This document shows positions 32,988-41,516 of a stretch of 64,000 nucleotides of DNA, piece after piece. The translations under genes and the position numbers were made by a program. The stretch is from Labrys miyagiensis (GTDB taxonomy: Bacteria > Pseudomonadota > Alphaproteobacteria > Rhizobiales > Labraceae): assembly GCF_030160835.1 (NCBI RefSeq), contig NZ_BSPC01000063.1, positions 124,001 to 188,000 on the forward strand, read 5' to 3'. The notes under the pieces are model-generated. The model saw nothing but the letters and a program-made list of their open reading frames with translations. It searched no databases and was not told where the DNA came from. Numbering within the stretch: position 1 is the stretch's first letter; each line of letters starts with the position of its first letter.

Positions 32988-34532
32988 CTAGAAGGTCAGC
33001 AGATAGGCGAGGAGGTCGCCCTTCTGGGCGGCGGGCAGGTCGGTGCCGTAGAGGTGGCCGCTATTGTGGTTGCCGGTTTGGCTTGTGTCGTAGCAAAAGC
33101 CGGTCAGCTGCGTCTGGCTGGGATCGCAGGGCGGCGAGACGAAGCCGCCATTGGCGCCGTCGACGACGTCGCTGTCGCGCAGGAAGGCCACCGGGCGCTG
33201 GTCCGGTGGATTCAGCAGATCCCTCAGCGTTGGCACCGAGCCGTTATGCAGATAGGGCCCACGCAGCCACAATCCGTCGAGCGGCATGTTGGCGTAGCCG
33301 TCGGTCTTCTTGAAGTTCTTGAAGGCGTAGGGCGTGTCGGCGAAGAGCTCGTTGAGCTGGCGCTGGCGGAATTCCTCTGTGTAGCTGTCGAGCCGTGCGC
33401 GGTCGGTGCCGATCTTGTCGATCGGATCGACCTGGCCAAGGGCATTGCCCTTGAAGACATAGCCGGAGGCGTCCTTGTAGCCATGGCAGCCGCTGCACGC
33501 CGTCATGTAGACGGCACGGCCGCGCTCCACGGCGCTGGGATCGGGTGAGAAGGGCGAGGGCGGCGGCTTGAGGTTGAGGAGCCAATCCGCCACGCGGTCG
33601 ATGGCGCCGTGGTCGACAGTCTGGGGCGTGACGCCGGCACCGAGGGCGGCGGAGAGATTGCGCTCGGCAAGCGAGGTGTTGTTGCCGTCCCAATGCAGAT
33701 GCATGCCCTCGCGCGGGCCCTGCTCGAAGATCGAGGGGAAGTCCGAGGCGCCGATCACCTCGGCATCCGTCAGGCTGGCAGCCGGTATCTTGAACGGGCC
33801 GACCTTGTAGGGGTTGAAGGTGTCGACCCGCCCCGGACCCCAGTCGGGCTGGCGCTTGAGAAGGGGGGAGACCTGGTTGAAGCGCAGCAGCAGCCCCTCG
33901 CGAAGGCGTGGCAGCACGACGGATTTCCAGGCCAAGAGTTCCATCGTGCCGAAGCGCGGCCCAACGGCCTCGACCGCCGGCATCATAGTCTCCGGGGCCA
34001 GTTTTTCGTCGGTGGCGGCGGCCAGGATGAAGCGCACGAAGCTTTCGAAGTGCAGGTTATTCGAGGGCATTCCAGGCACGATGGTCGGCGGGTCGCCCGC
34101 CTTCTGGCGGTAGGTGCCGGTGTGGCAGATCGCGCAGTTGAGCCAGACCAGATCGACACCGTTGACCGTGCGCCGGGAGACGCCGATGGGCAGGTCGCGC
34201 TGGCGCCCGCGTGCGTCCTTCTCATAGAGGAAGCCGAAGGCGGTGTAGTCGTTGCGGTTCTCGAAATTCTCCGGGAAGAGCTTGGGCAACGCCATCCAGA
34301 CGCGATAGGGGATGCCGCTTTCCGGCTCCGAGCCGATCGAGCCATATTTGAAATGCTGGACGATGCTCTCGTAGCGAGGAGTGCCATGCCGCGTCAGCAT
34401 CACCAGGCCGGTCAGCGCGAGATAGGCGATCACCACCGCGATGACGAGGAGAAGGATGCGCAGAGGCTGCCATTTCTTGCGCCGCCCGGCGAGCTGGCGT
34501 TCCACTTCGGTGACGAAATAGGGTTCCGGCAT
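32988..34532 (-). CDS. Membrane-anchored di-haem cytochrome c, RoxA-like
   Basis: Protein of 514 aa with an N-terminal membrane helix (about 24-46) and two c-type haem sites, CAICH (133-137) and CSGCH (346-350). The segments YESIVQHFKYGSIGSE, LPIGVSRR and WGPGRVDTFNP match the RoxA family, whose founder cleaves the double bonds of rubber using O2. The wider di-haem peroxidase/MauG superfamily is the alternative. It likely faces the periplasm. It lies 11 bases after the flavin oxidoreductase gene and shares its operon. Confidence 0.82.
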   Translation of the reverse strand: MPEPYFVTEVERQLAGRRKKWQPLRILLLVIAVVIAYLALTGLVMLTRHGTPRYESIVQHFKYGSIGSEPESGIPYRVWMALPKLFPENFENRNDYTAFGFLYEKDARGRQRDLPIGVSRRTVNGVDLVWLNCAICHTGTYRQKAGDPPTIVPGMPSNNLHFESFVRFILAAATDEKLAPETMMPAVEAVGPRFGTMELLAWKSVVLPRLREGLLLRFNQVSPLLKRQPDWGPGRVDTFNPYKVGPFKIPAASLTDAEVIGASDFPSIFEQGPREGMHLHWDGNNTSLAERNLSAALGAGVTPQTVDHGAIDRVADWLLNLKPPPSPFSPDPSAVERGRAVYMTACSGCHGYKDASGYVFKGNALGQVDPIDKIGTDRARLDSYTEEFRQRQLNELFADTPYAFKNFKKTDGYANMPLDGLWLRGPYLHNGSVPTLRDLLNPPDQRPVAFLRDSDVVDGANGGFVSPPCDPSQTQLTGFCYDTSQTGNHNSGHLYGTDLPAAQKGDLLAYLLTF

Positions 34533-34543
34533 GGTCTCGCCCC

Positions 34544-35875
34544 TTATTGTGGAATGACCAGTTCGGGTTTCGTCGCATAGACCGAGTAGATCTGCTGCAG
34601 CATGGCGTCGCGGTCGGGGAAGCGTGATTCCTCATAGCAGCCGAGCGGGTTCTTGATCGCGGCCAGCAGGCATTTGTTGCAATAGGTGCAGGCATTGGCC
34701 GGCCTGTCGATGCCGGCCTGCCATTGCTGAGGCAGGTCGTTGTTGGCGATCAGCGAGCGCGCGATGGAGACGCCGTCGCAATAGCCTTCCTGGATGGCCT
34801 TTCGCACGACCGAGGCGGTCTGAAAGCCGCCGGTGACGATTACCGGCACGTTCAGCGCCTGCTTGAACTTGCGCGATTCCTCCAGGCTGATGCCCTCGAT
34901 GGCATGGCCTTTCTTCATGCGGAACCAGATCCAGTGGAAGATCGGCCGCAGGGCCGGATAGCGGAACATCAGGAAGTTGCGGAAAGTGGAGAGCCCGGAG
35001 GCGATCATGGCATCGTAGACGACGGCAAGCGTCTCCATCGACAGATCGCCGGGCGGATTGAGCGGGTGCGGGAAAAGCGAGCCGCTGGAGACATGCACGG
35101 CGTCGACGCCGGCGGACTCGCAATAGCGGGCAATCTCGATAGCCTCGTCGATCGTATTGCCCTTCTTCTCCCAGGGGATGACGTTGTTGTGGTCGACGGC
35201 GCCGAGCTTGACCTGCAGGTGAAAGTCGCGCCCGACATGGCTGCGGATAGAACGGATCACCTCGAGGAGGAAGCGGGCCCGGTTGGGCAGCGAGCCGCCA
35301 TAGTGGTCGGTGCGGTCATTGATGCCCGAGGACAGGAACTGGCTGAAGAGATAGCCATTGGCCGAATGTAGCTCGACGCCATCGCAGCCGGCTTCCCGTG
35401 CCCGCCAGGCGGCCCGGCCGAACTTTTCCACCAGGATGCCGATCTCGCCCGCCGTCATCGCCTGCGTGGGGAAGCCGTGCAGGGTTTCCTGTCGGTTGGT
35501 GGAGCTCGCCGACGGCCGATGCTGGTTGGTCACGCCGGGCACATCCATCTGCCGGCCGGAATGGCTGAGCTGCATGAGGAAGCGGCAATCGTGCTTGTGC
35601 ACGGATTCCACGATTTTTGCCCACAGCGGAATAAAGGCGTCGGTGTGGTTGGTGCCGTAATTGGCAGCGATGCGTCCCTCTATCGCCACCGGGACGAAGG
35701 AGGTGATGATGGTGCCAACGCCGCCCCTGGCGAATTTCGTCTCCCAGTTGAGCCGGGTCTGCGTGGGCGAGCCGTCCTCATTGTCCCAGCGCGCGGAGAT
35801 GCTGGAGCGGAAGATGCGGTTCTTGATCGTGATCTTGCCGAATTTCATCGGCTGGAAGATCGGATCCTCGCTCAT
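34544..35875 (-). CDS. NADH:flavin oxidoreductase (Old Yellow Enzyme family) with Fe-S cysteine motif
   Basis: OYE-type TIM-barrel flavoprotein of 443 aa. Family marks include LMQLSHSGRQ, WRAREAGCDGVELHSANGYLFSQFLSSGINDRTDHYGGSLPNRARF and a C-terminal PVIVTGGFQTASVV. A cysteine cluster CTYCNKCLLAAIKNPLGC (C-x2-C-x3-C-x11-C) suggests a 4Fe-4S centre as in 2,4-dienoyl-CoA reductase-type members. Such enzymes reduce enone or enal double bonds. It overlaps the upstream gene by four bases. Confidence 0.88.
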   Translation of the reverse strand: MSEDPIFQPMKFGKITIKNRIFRSSISARWDNEDGSPTQTRLNWETKFARGGVGTIITSFVPVAIEGRIAANYGTNHTDAFIPLWAKIVESVHKHDCRFLMQLSHSGRQMDVPGVTNQHRPSASSTNRQETLHGFPTQAMTAGEIGILVEKFGRAAWRAREAGCDGVELHSANGYLFSQFLSSGINDRTDHYGGSLPNRARFLLEVIRSIRSHVGRDFHLQVKLGAVDHNNVIPWEKKGNTIDEAIEIARYCESAGVDAVHVSSGSLFPHPLNPPGDLSMETLAVVYDAMIASGLSTFRNFLMFRYPALRPIFHWIWFRMKKGHAIEGISLEESRKFKQALNVPVIVTGGFQTASVVRKAIQEGYCDGVSIARSLIANNDLPQQWQAGIDRPANACTYCNKCLLAAIKNPLGCYEESRFPDRDAMLQQIYSVYATKPELVIPQ

Positions 35876-36813
35876 GTGCCGCCCTCCGATGCCTGTACTT
35901 CGGGCGTCTCGGCCGGCTCGTGCTCATTCGGTGCCTGAATGGCCTGCGCCCAGATCAGCGCCAGCAGCTTGAAGACGAAATCGGCGGCCGGGCAGAAGCT
36001 CCAGCTGTTCGACTGGAAGGCGACCTTCGGATCAAAGGAGCGCCGGGCGGCGGTGCCGAGCTGGTAGACCACCAGCGAGCCGGGTTTCAGCGAGGCGCCG
36101 GGGATCTCCGCCACCACCTTGGCCTGCCGCAGCACCGAGTCCGGTGCGACCAGGCAGGCCATGGCGGCCGCCTTGTCGCCCAGCGTCGAGCGCCGCACGG
36201 GATCGGCGTAGGCGGTGCGCATGAGCGCCAGGCTCTTGACGATGTTGTGGATGGCAATGGCGATGCCGTGCACGGCGATGGGATCGCCGCCGACGGATTC
36301 GGCCAGCACCTTCCTGTCGGCATTGAGCGTGCCGGCGAGGGCGGACCAGAGCCAGCGCAGGGGATTTTGGCTGCGAGCGGCGCCATCGAAGCGCGTCGCG
36401 GCGAGCCACAGGCGGGGGGAGCTCGCGAAATCGGGCTTGAACAGCCGGCCGATCAGGGTCTGCAGCGCCGGGCCCACCATGTCCTCCGGCGCGTCGCCCC
36501 TGACATAGGCGACCAGCGGCTCGATCGCCTCGATGAGTTCCACGGTCGGCGCAGCCGCATTGCCCAGCCGTTCCGAAAGCGCGGTCTGGTTGGCCTGCCG
36601 CTCCGCGTCACGACGCCCGCGCATGGTCGGGAAATGCACGCCCTTGATGACGAAGACGCGCATCAGGCGCGCCGCTAGAATGCGATTGCCGAGGGGACCG
36701 AGCTTTTCGTAATTGCGGTCGAGCCTGGGGTCATCCTCATCGGCCGCGATGGTCTTGTGATCGTCGACGAGGGTGATGTCGGCCAGCAGCGGAATGTGGA
36801 TGTGGCGGCTCAT
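35872..36813 (-). CDS. Uncharacterised protein with a possible P450-like C-terminus
   Basis: Protein of 313 aa not assigned to a family. The C-terminal third reads RQAKVVAEIPGASLKPGSLVVYQLGTAARRSF then WSFCPAADFVFKLL. This resembles the P450 stretch from after the K-helix to the cysteine loop, with C274 as a possible haem thiolate. A standard ExxR motif is missing and the protein is about 100 residues short, so it is either a strongly reduced P450 or something else. It starts one base after the peroxidase stop (TGAG-ATG) and overlaps the OYE gene by four. Confidence 0.6.
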   Translation of the reverse strand: MSRHIHIPLLADITLVDDHKTIAADEDDPRLDRNYEKLGPLGNRILAARLMRVFVIKGVHFPTMRGRRDAERQANQTALSERLGNAAAPTVELIEAIEPLVAYVRGDAPEDMVGPALQTLIGRLFKPDFASSPRLWLAATRFDGAARSQNPLRWLWSALAGTLNADRKVLAESVGGDPIAVHGIAIAIHNIVKSLALMRTAYADPVRRSTLGDKAAAMACLVAPDSVLRQAKVVAEIPGASLKPGSLVVYQLGTAARRSFDPKVAFQSNSWSFCPAADFVFKLLALIWAQAIQAPNEHEPAETPEVQASEGGT

Positions 36814-36814
36814 C

Positions 36815-38686
36815 TCAGCGCACCGCCTTGGTCCAGGGGAAGAACACGTTACGCACGACGGCGAAGTCCGGCGCAAGCTCGGGCAGATGGCGCTGAAGCA
36901 CCGTACCGAACGAGTTCTGCTCAATCCAGTCGAAGCCTGCCGGTGTATAAATTTCGGGCCGATAGTCCTCGGCGAAGAAGCGGTCGCTCTTCAGCCGGCG
37001 CGAGGCCATCAGGACGAAGATTCGGAAGACGGTGTCGGAGAAGCCGAAGCCGGGCGGCGAGCCGTTCTTGGCGTTGCTCTCGGCCAGCGTGCCCACCAGA
37101 AGATCCACCTGCTCGACAGACGAGTAGACCTCCTTCAACTCCCGGCGCCAGGTCTCGTCATTGGTGAGTTCCTCGAAGCTCTTCGGCACCGGCGCGTTGA
37201 TCTGGCGGCGGAATTCGCAATAACGCGGTACGCCGCGTTCGCGGTCGCGCAGGACATCCACGGCGGCAAGGTCGATGAACACGTTGTCGTCGGCCCGCTT
37301 GTCGAGCCGGCGCAGCGCGTTGGGGTAATTGTGCAGCACCAGCGCGCCGGGATGGGAGGTACCGAGGCTGTAGGCGATATCGAGAAGGCTTGCCCTCTGG
37401 TAGACGTCGCGGGACTTGTTGTTGAAGACGTCCTTGAGGTCGCAGTCGAAAAGCGAGCGGTCGTCCTCATGGCTGCGGAAGGAGAAGCCATCCGGGATCA
37501 GCGAATGCAGCCTATAGGAGGCCACGAACTCCTCTGTCATGGCATAAGGGGCCGTATAATCTTCTTTCCGGGAGCCGGGAATGCCGGAGAGCATATCCCC
37601 GTCGCCGATGCGGCCATACGCCCTCAGGAATTCTTCGCCGAGCAGGCCGAAGAAATTGCCTCGCATGCCGAACCGCCCCGAGGGCGAGTTCATCAACGCC
37701 GGAGTCCATTCCACCGTGTGGATCTTGGCTATCAAGGCCGCGTTGACCAGCCTTGCCTTCTGGAAGAGCCATTCCCCGCTCTGCTTGGGAAAGTCGATCT
37801 TCAGCCGGTCGACGATGGAATTGTGCTCGCGCGTGAACAGGGTGTGCAGTACCGAGAGCCCGATCCACCAATTGCCGTTGACGCCGGTGAGCTCCTGTCT
37901 CTCGAATTTCGAGGTGGGATCAGGTGGCAGCAGGCCGTTCTCATCAAGAGGGATCTTGCCATCGGAGCGGATATTGCCCGGATCGGCGACGAAATTGCCG
38001 GCTTCGTCGAAAGCTCGCTTGTCCGGCTCTGTCCGGATCAGGATCTGCCGATCGAGCGTTGAGCCGTAGATCTGGGAGGCGTCCCACCAATGGGTCTCGG
38101 TGTTGGTATAGGCGGCCGGGCGGTTCGCCGCGCCGGCCGGCTGCGGGTCCGGTTTGGTGCGCAGCACCTCCATCATGCCGCCGGGCCAGTCATCGCCTTC
38201 AGGTACCGGAAAGAAATGTGGGTTGGCGCGATCATTGGTGCCGTGGCTCAGCCAGTCATGCACCATGAACTGGATCCAGGCGGCGGCGAGGACGTTGAGA
38301 TGCGGCACGGGCACGAATTTGTCGCGGGCCAGCAGCCTGGAGCTCACCAGGCGGGGATTGGGTTCATAAAGGGCCGGTGCTGTTTCGCCATAAGTGAGGG
38401 CGAGCGGCATGTTGCGGCCGAAGCGTGCGCCCGCCCGGCCCATCCAGGGTTGTGCCAGATCATTGTAGCTGCCATCGGCCGTCCGGAAGCTCTGGATATC
38501 GAAATCGCCGGCGGGAGGTGGAGGTACTGGTGAGACCTCAGTATCGTAAAGATTATTCTGCCTCAGAATAGCCCGGTGGCCAATAATGATGGCGTCGCTG
38601 ACCGGGAATGGCCAGCGATACCAGACGGCAAATTTGCTGGTGACACGGGCCAATACGATAAGGATACGATCGACAATATCGCCCAT
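36815..38686 (-). CDS. Haem peroxidase family protein, fatty-acid alpha-dioxygenase/cyclooxygenase-like
   Basis: Protein of 623 aa, close in length to plant alpha-dioxygenases (about 640). Distal haem histidine H143 in QFMVHDW, the segment THWWDASQIYG, LHTLFTREHN, KIHTVEWTPAL, and then EEFVASYRLH with catalytic-tyrosine candidate Y391 and proximal histidine H394 follow the animal-haem-peroxidase/COX pattern. These enzymes add O2 to fatty acids to make hydroperoxides. No signal peptide; a hydrophobic N-terminus may touch the membrane. GGGAGGG precedes ATG 38686. First gene of the operon. Confidence 0.88.
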   Translation of the reverse strand: MGDIVDRILIVLARVTSKFAVWYRWPFPVSDAIIIGHRAILRQNNLYDTEVSPVPPPPAGDFDIQSFRTADGSYNDLAQPWMGRAGARFGRNMPLALTYGETAPALYEPNPRLVSSRLLARDKFVPVPHLNVLAAAWIQFMVHDWLSHGTNDRANPHFFPVPEGDDWPGGMMEVLRTKPDPQPAGAANRPAAYTNTETHWWDASQIYGSTLDRQILIRTEPDKRAFDEAGNFVADPGNIRSDGKIPLDENGLLPPDPTSKFERQELTGVNGNWWIGLSVLHTLFTREHNSIVDRLKIDFPKQSGEWLFQKARLVNAALIAKIHTVEWTPALMNSPSGRFGMRGNFFGLLGEEFLRAYGRIGDGDMLSGIPGSRKEDYTAPYAMTEEFVASYRLHSLIPDGFSFRSHEDDRSLFDCDLKDVFNNKSRDVYQRASLLDIAYSLGTSHPGALVLHNYPNALRRLDKRADDNVFIDLAAVDVLRDRERGVPRYCEFRRQINAPVPKSFEELTNDETWRRELKEVYSSVEQVDLLVGTLAESNAKNGSPPGFGFSDTVFRIFVLMASRRLKSDRFFAEDYRPEIYTPAGFDWIEQNSFGTVLQRHLPELAPDFAVVRNVFFPWTKAVR

Positions 38687-39112
38687 TGGACCCTCCCGTG
38701 TAATCGGGATAATGAAGAGAATCTCGTGGGTTGTCGAGTATTTTGGAATGCGCCGAGACTGCCCAATTCACGGCATTGTCACGAAATAACCCGGCCTCGA
38801 ATGCTTGCCGGAGATCCGAGGCTTAAATCGTTATACCGTCTGCAATTTCCTATTTTTCGACGAAACTTTGCCGGCCAGCCGGATTTGCTCGCACGAGCTG
38901 CAAGGGCTGAGCCGCAGGGCCTCAACTCCCGTGCGTGGAGGAGGCGTAGGGGCCGACTTTGCAAATCAGGCCGCGCCAAAACAGGGAGTGGCAGTCTCCG
39001 ACGGCCATCTTCCTCGGTATGAAACGCTTTGTTTCCAAGAATAGCGGTCAGAGATCGCCACTTCCGCCTCACCCGCAACGTTACCGCCTGTGCGTAGAGG
39101 CCGGCCGGCGGC
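38687..39112. other. Gap upstream of the peroxidase operon
   Basis: The 426 bases lie between the ROK gene stop and the peroxidase start, both on the minus strand, and should contain the operon promoter. GGAAAC and GTTTC-type arms around 39018-39036 (GAAACgctttGTTTC) form a small dyad. A few short frames cross it, but none has a ribosome site and family resemblance. No repeat-family copy is seen. Confidence 0.4.
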
Positions 39113-40381
39113 CTATCCCGCCCGCCTGCGCCTGGCGCCAGCGGCGGCAGAGCGCTGGTGCCTGATGATGGTACGCTCGATGGTCTCGGGCCGCATCTGC
39201 GTCTCGATCACCAGCAGGGCGGCGCCAAGCAACAGACCGGTGCGTATATCCGACTGGCCGGCGGCAATGGTGAGGTTGCGCGTGGCGAGCGGCAGGGAGC
39301 GCTGGTAGACGAGCTCGCGCACGCCGGAGAGCAGGTCCTCGCCCGCTTGCGCCAGCGTGCCTCCGATGACGATCACGCTCGGGTTGAGCACGCTGACGAC
39401 ATCGGCTGTCACTTCGCCGAGCACCCGGCCTGCCTCGCGCACCAGCCGGACGGCCTCGGGCTGGTTGGCCCTCAAATGGTCGATCACGTCGCGGGCCGTC
39501 GTCGCCTCCACGCCACGGTTGCTGAGATCGCGGGCGATGGCCCAGCCCGCCGCCCGCGCCTCGACGCAGCCGAGCTTGCCGCATCGGCAGAGCGGGGCTG
39601 GCTCGCCCGTGAACTGGATATGGCCGATATCGCCCGCGGCACCCTGCGCGCCGCGATAGAGCCGCCCGTCGGTGATGATGCCACTGCCGATGCCGGTACC
39701 CGCCTTGATGAACAAGAACTGGCCGACCTCGGGCCAGAAACGGCGGAACTCGGCGAGCGTCATCAGGTTGACGTCGTTCTCCACCGACACCGGCGCATCG
39801 AACTGCCGCTGCAGCCAGGCGCGGATGTCGAAATCGTCCCAGCCGGTCATCACCGAAGGGCCGACGACGCGCCCGCCCTCATGGTCGACCGGCGCCGGCA
39901 GGCCGATGCCGATGCCGAGTACATCCTCGTGGCGCCGGCCGAGGCGTTTCAGGAGCAGCCGGAACTGCTCGACGATCCATCCGAGCACGGGCACCGGGCC
40001 GTGGCGGATGTCGATCGTGCCGACCGCCTCGGCGAGGATCCTCGGTTCGAGATCGGTGATAGCGAGGCGGGCATGGCTTTCGCCGATATCAGCCGAAAGC
40101 ACCACGCCGAAATCGGTGTTGAGCCGGATCATGCGGGCCGGCCGGCCGCCGCTCGGCAGCGCCTCCGGTGCTTCTTCGATCAGGCCCGCATCGAAGAGAG
40201 CGGCGAGGCGCTCGGTCACGGTGGAGCGCGACAGGCCCGAGGCCTCCGTGAGGGCGGAGCGCGAACACGCCCTGCCGGTGGCGATCAGCCAGAGGATGGT
40301 GCCGGCGCCCGACGCTGATCCCGCTTCCTCATGCTCCTTGCCTTCTTTGGTCACGCTGGTTCTGCCCTTCGCGGCTGCCAT
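39113..40381 (-). CDS. ROK family transcriptional regulator
   Basis: Repressor of 422 aa: N-terminal winged helix (ILWLIATGRACSRSALTEASGLSRSTVTERLAALFDAGLIEE), then a sugar-kinase-like ROK domain with KAGTGIGSGI and the zinc site GHIQF...CRCGKLGC. ROK repressors of the NagC/XylR type sense sugars. No sugar operon is immediately adjacent on the same strand except the EamA exporter gene and the ABC locus further upstream, so its targets are unclear. Confidence 0.9.
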   Translation of the reverse strand: MAAAKGRTSVTKEGKEHEEAGSASGAGTILWLIATGRACSRSALTEASGLSRSTVTERLAALFDAGLIEEAPEALPSGGRPARMIRLNTDFGVVLSADIGESHARLAITDLEPRILAEAVGTIDIRHGPVPVLGWIVEQFRLLLKRLGRRHEDVLGIGIGLPAPVDHEGGRVVGPSVMTGWDDFDIRAWLQRQFDAPVSVENDVNLMTLAEFRRFWPEVGQFLFIKAGTGIGSGIITDGRLYRGAQGAAGDIGHIQFTGEPAPLCRCGKLGCVEARAAGWAIARDLSNRGVEATTARDVIDHLRANQPEAVRLVREAGRVLGEVTADVVSVLNPSVIVIGGTLAQAGEDLLSGVRELVYQRSLPLATRNLTIAAGQSDIRTGLLLGAALLVIETQMRPETIERTIIRHQRSAAAGARRRRAG

Positions 40382-40452
40382 GGACCGGCAGCGCCAGCGC
40401 GATCTTATGACCGAAATCAGACATAAGCCAGCGAAGAAGCTCGGCTGCGTGG

Positions 40453-41376
40453 TCAGCGGGTTTTGGTGAGCATCAGGAGATTGCCGGCGATGACAATGAC
40501 AAGGCCGGTGATGGCAAGGCCGGTCCAGGCATAGCCTTCATAGATCGTCGAGATGGCCAGGGCGATGACGGGGAACAGCACGGTCGAATAGCCGGCGCGA
40601 CTGGCACCGATGCGGCTGAGCAGCGTGAGATAGGCGGCAAAGGCGGCTACGGAAGAGAGCAGGGCCGACCACAGCAGCGCGCCGAGATAGCGGATATTGG
40701 GCTCGATGATGAAGTCCTGGCCGCGGACGAGGCTGAACAGCAGCAGGAAGAGAGCGCCATAGACCATGCCCCAGGTGGTCGCGGAAGGCAGGGGGATGGC
40801 GCGCGCCTTCAGGCCGACGGACAGCATATTGCCCAGGCAGAAGCACAGGGTGCCGGCGACACAGAGTGTGAGACCGCCGAGAACCGGGCCGCTAAGGCTC
40901 GCGCCGGTCAGTTGTGGCGCGAACATCAGGCCGACGCCGCCGAAGCCCATCAGCCCGGCGATCACGGCGCGCAAGCGCGGCTTCTGGCGGAAGATCAGAG
41001 CGCCGAGCACGATGTTGAAGACCGAGGCGAGCGAGAACACCACAGCCAGCAGGCCGGAAGGCGTCGAGAGCCCGCCGTAGTAGAAGCAGAGGAAATTGGT
41101 CGAGAACAGCAACAGCCCCATCAGGGCGAAACGCAGATGCTCGGCCGCGGCAAAGCGCAGTCGGTTGCCGGTTGCCGCCACCCAGACCAGCATCACCACG
41201 GCGGCGATCAGGAAGCGCCAGAATAGAGACACCTCCGGCGCCACCACGCCGAGCTGCAGATGCAGGGCGATCCATGAGGTGCCCCAGACAAAGACAACCA
41301 GGGCGTAGAGCGAAAAATCGAAGGCACCGAGCGCCGCGGCGTCGCTCGGCCTTACTTTCAGGATCGTGTCTGACAT
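40453..41376 (-). CDS. EamA/DMT family transporter
   Basis: Inner-membrane permease of 307 aa with two EamA repeats and ten membrane helices (WGTSWIALHL in the first, SAATTWGMV-type segment in the second). The DMT superfamily exports amino acids, nucleotides or other metabolites; the substrate is not predictable here. It is 71 bases upstream of the ROK gene on the same strand and could be co-transcribed with it. Confidence 0.88.
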   Translation of the reverse strand: MSDTILKVRPSDAAALGAFDFSLYALVVFVWGTSWIALHLQLGVVAPEVSLFWRFLIAAVVMLVWVAATGNRLRFAAAEHLRFALMGLLLFSTNFLCFYYGGLSTPSGLLAVVFSLASVFNIVLGALIFRQKPRLRAVIAGLMGFGGVGLMFAPQLTGASLSGPVLGGLTLCVAGTLCFCLGNMLSVGLKARAIPLPSATTWGMVYGALFLLLFSLVRGQDFIIEPNIRYLGALLWSALLSSVAAFAAYLTLLSRIGASRAGYSTVLFPVIALAISTIYEGYAWTGLAITGLVIVIAGNLLMLTKTR

Positions 41377-41516
41377 GCGCCATTATCCGACGCTTTGAAC
41401 CCCTGGTCCAATGAAGGTCGGGAATGGAATTGATCGCACAGGTTGATGGGCCGGGAAGGGGCTCGGGAATAGTCGCACCATTTCCTGCCGCTGCGTGTGC
41501 GGCACGACAGCCCCAT

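Noticed and set aside
36773-38062. A 429-codon plus-strand frame opposite the haem peroxidase gene
   Set aside because: The minus-strand gene carries the full set of peroxidase motifs; the opposite frame is a codon-bias shadow.
39158-40318. A 386-codon plus-strand frame opposite the ROK gene
   Set aside because: It is an antisense frame of a well-supported regulator with no domain of its own.
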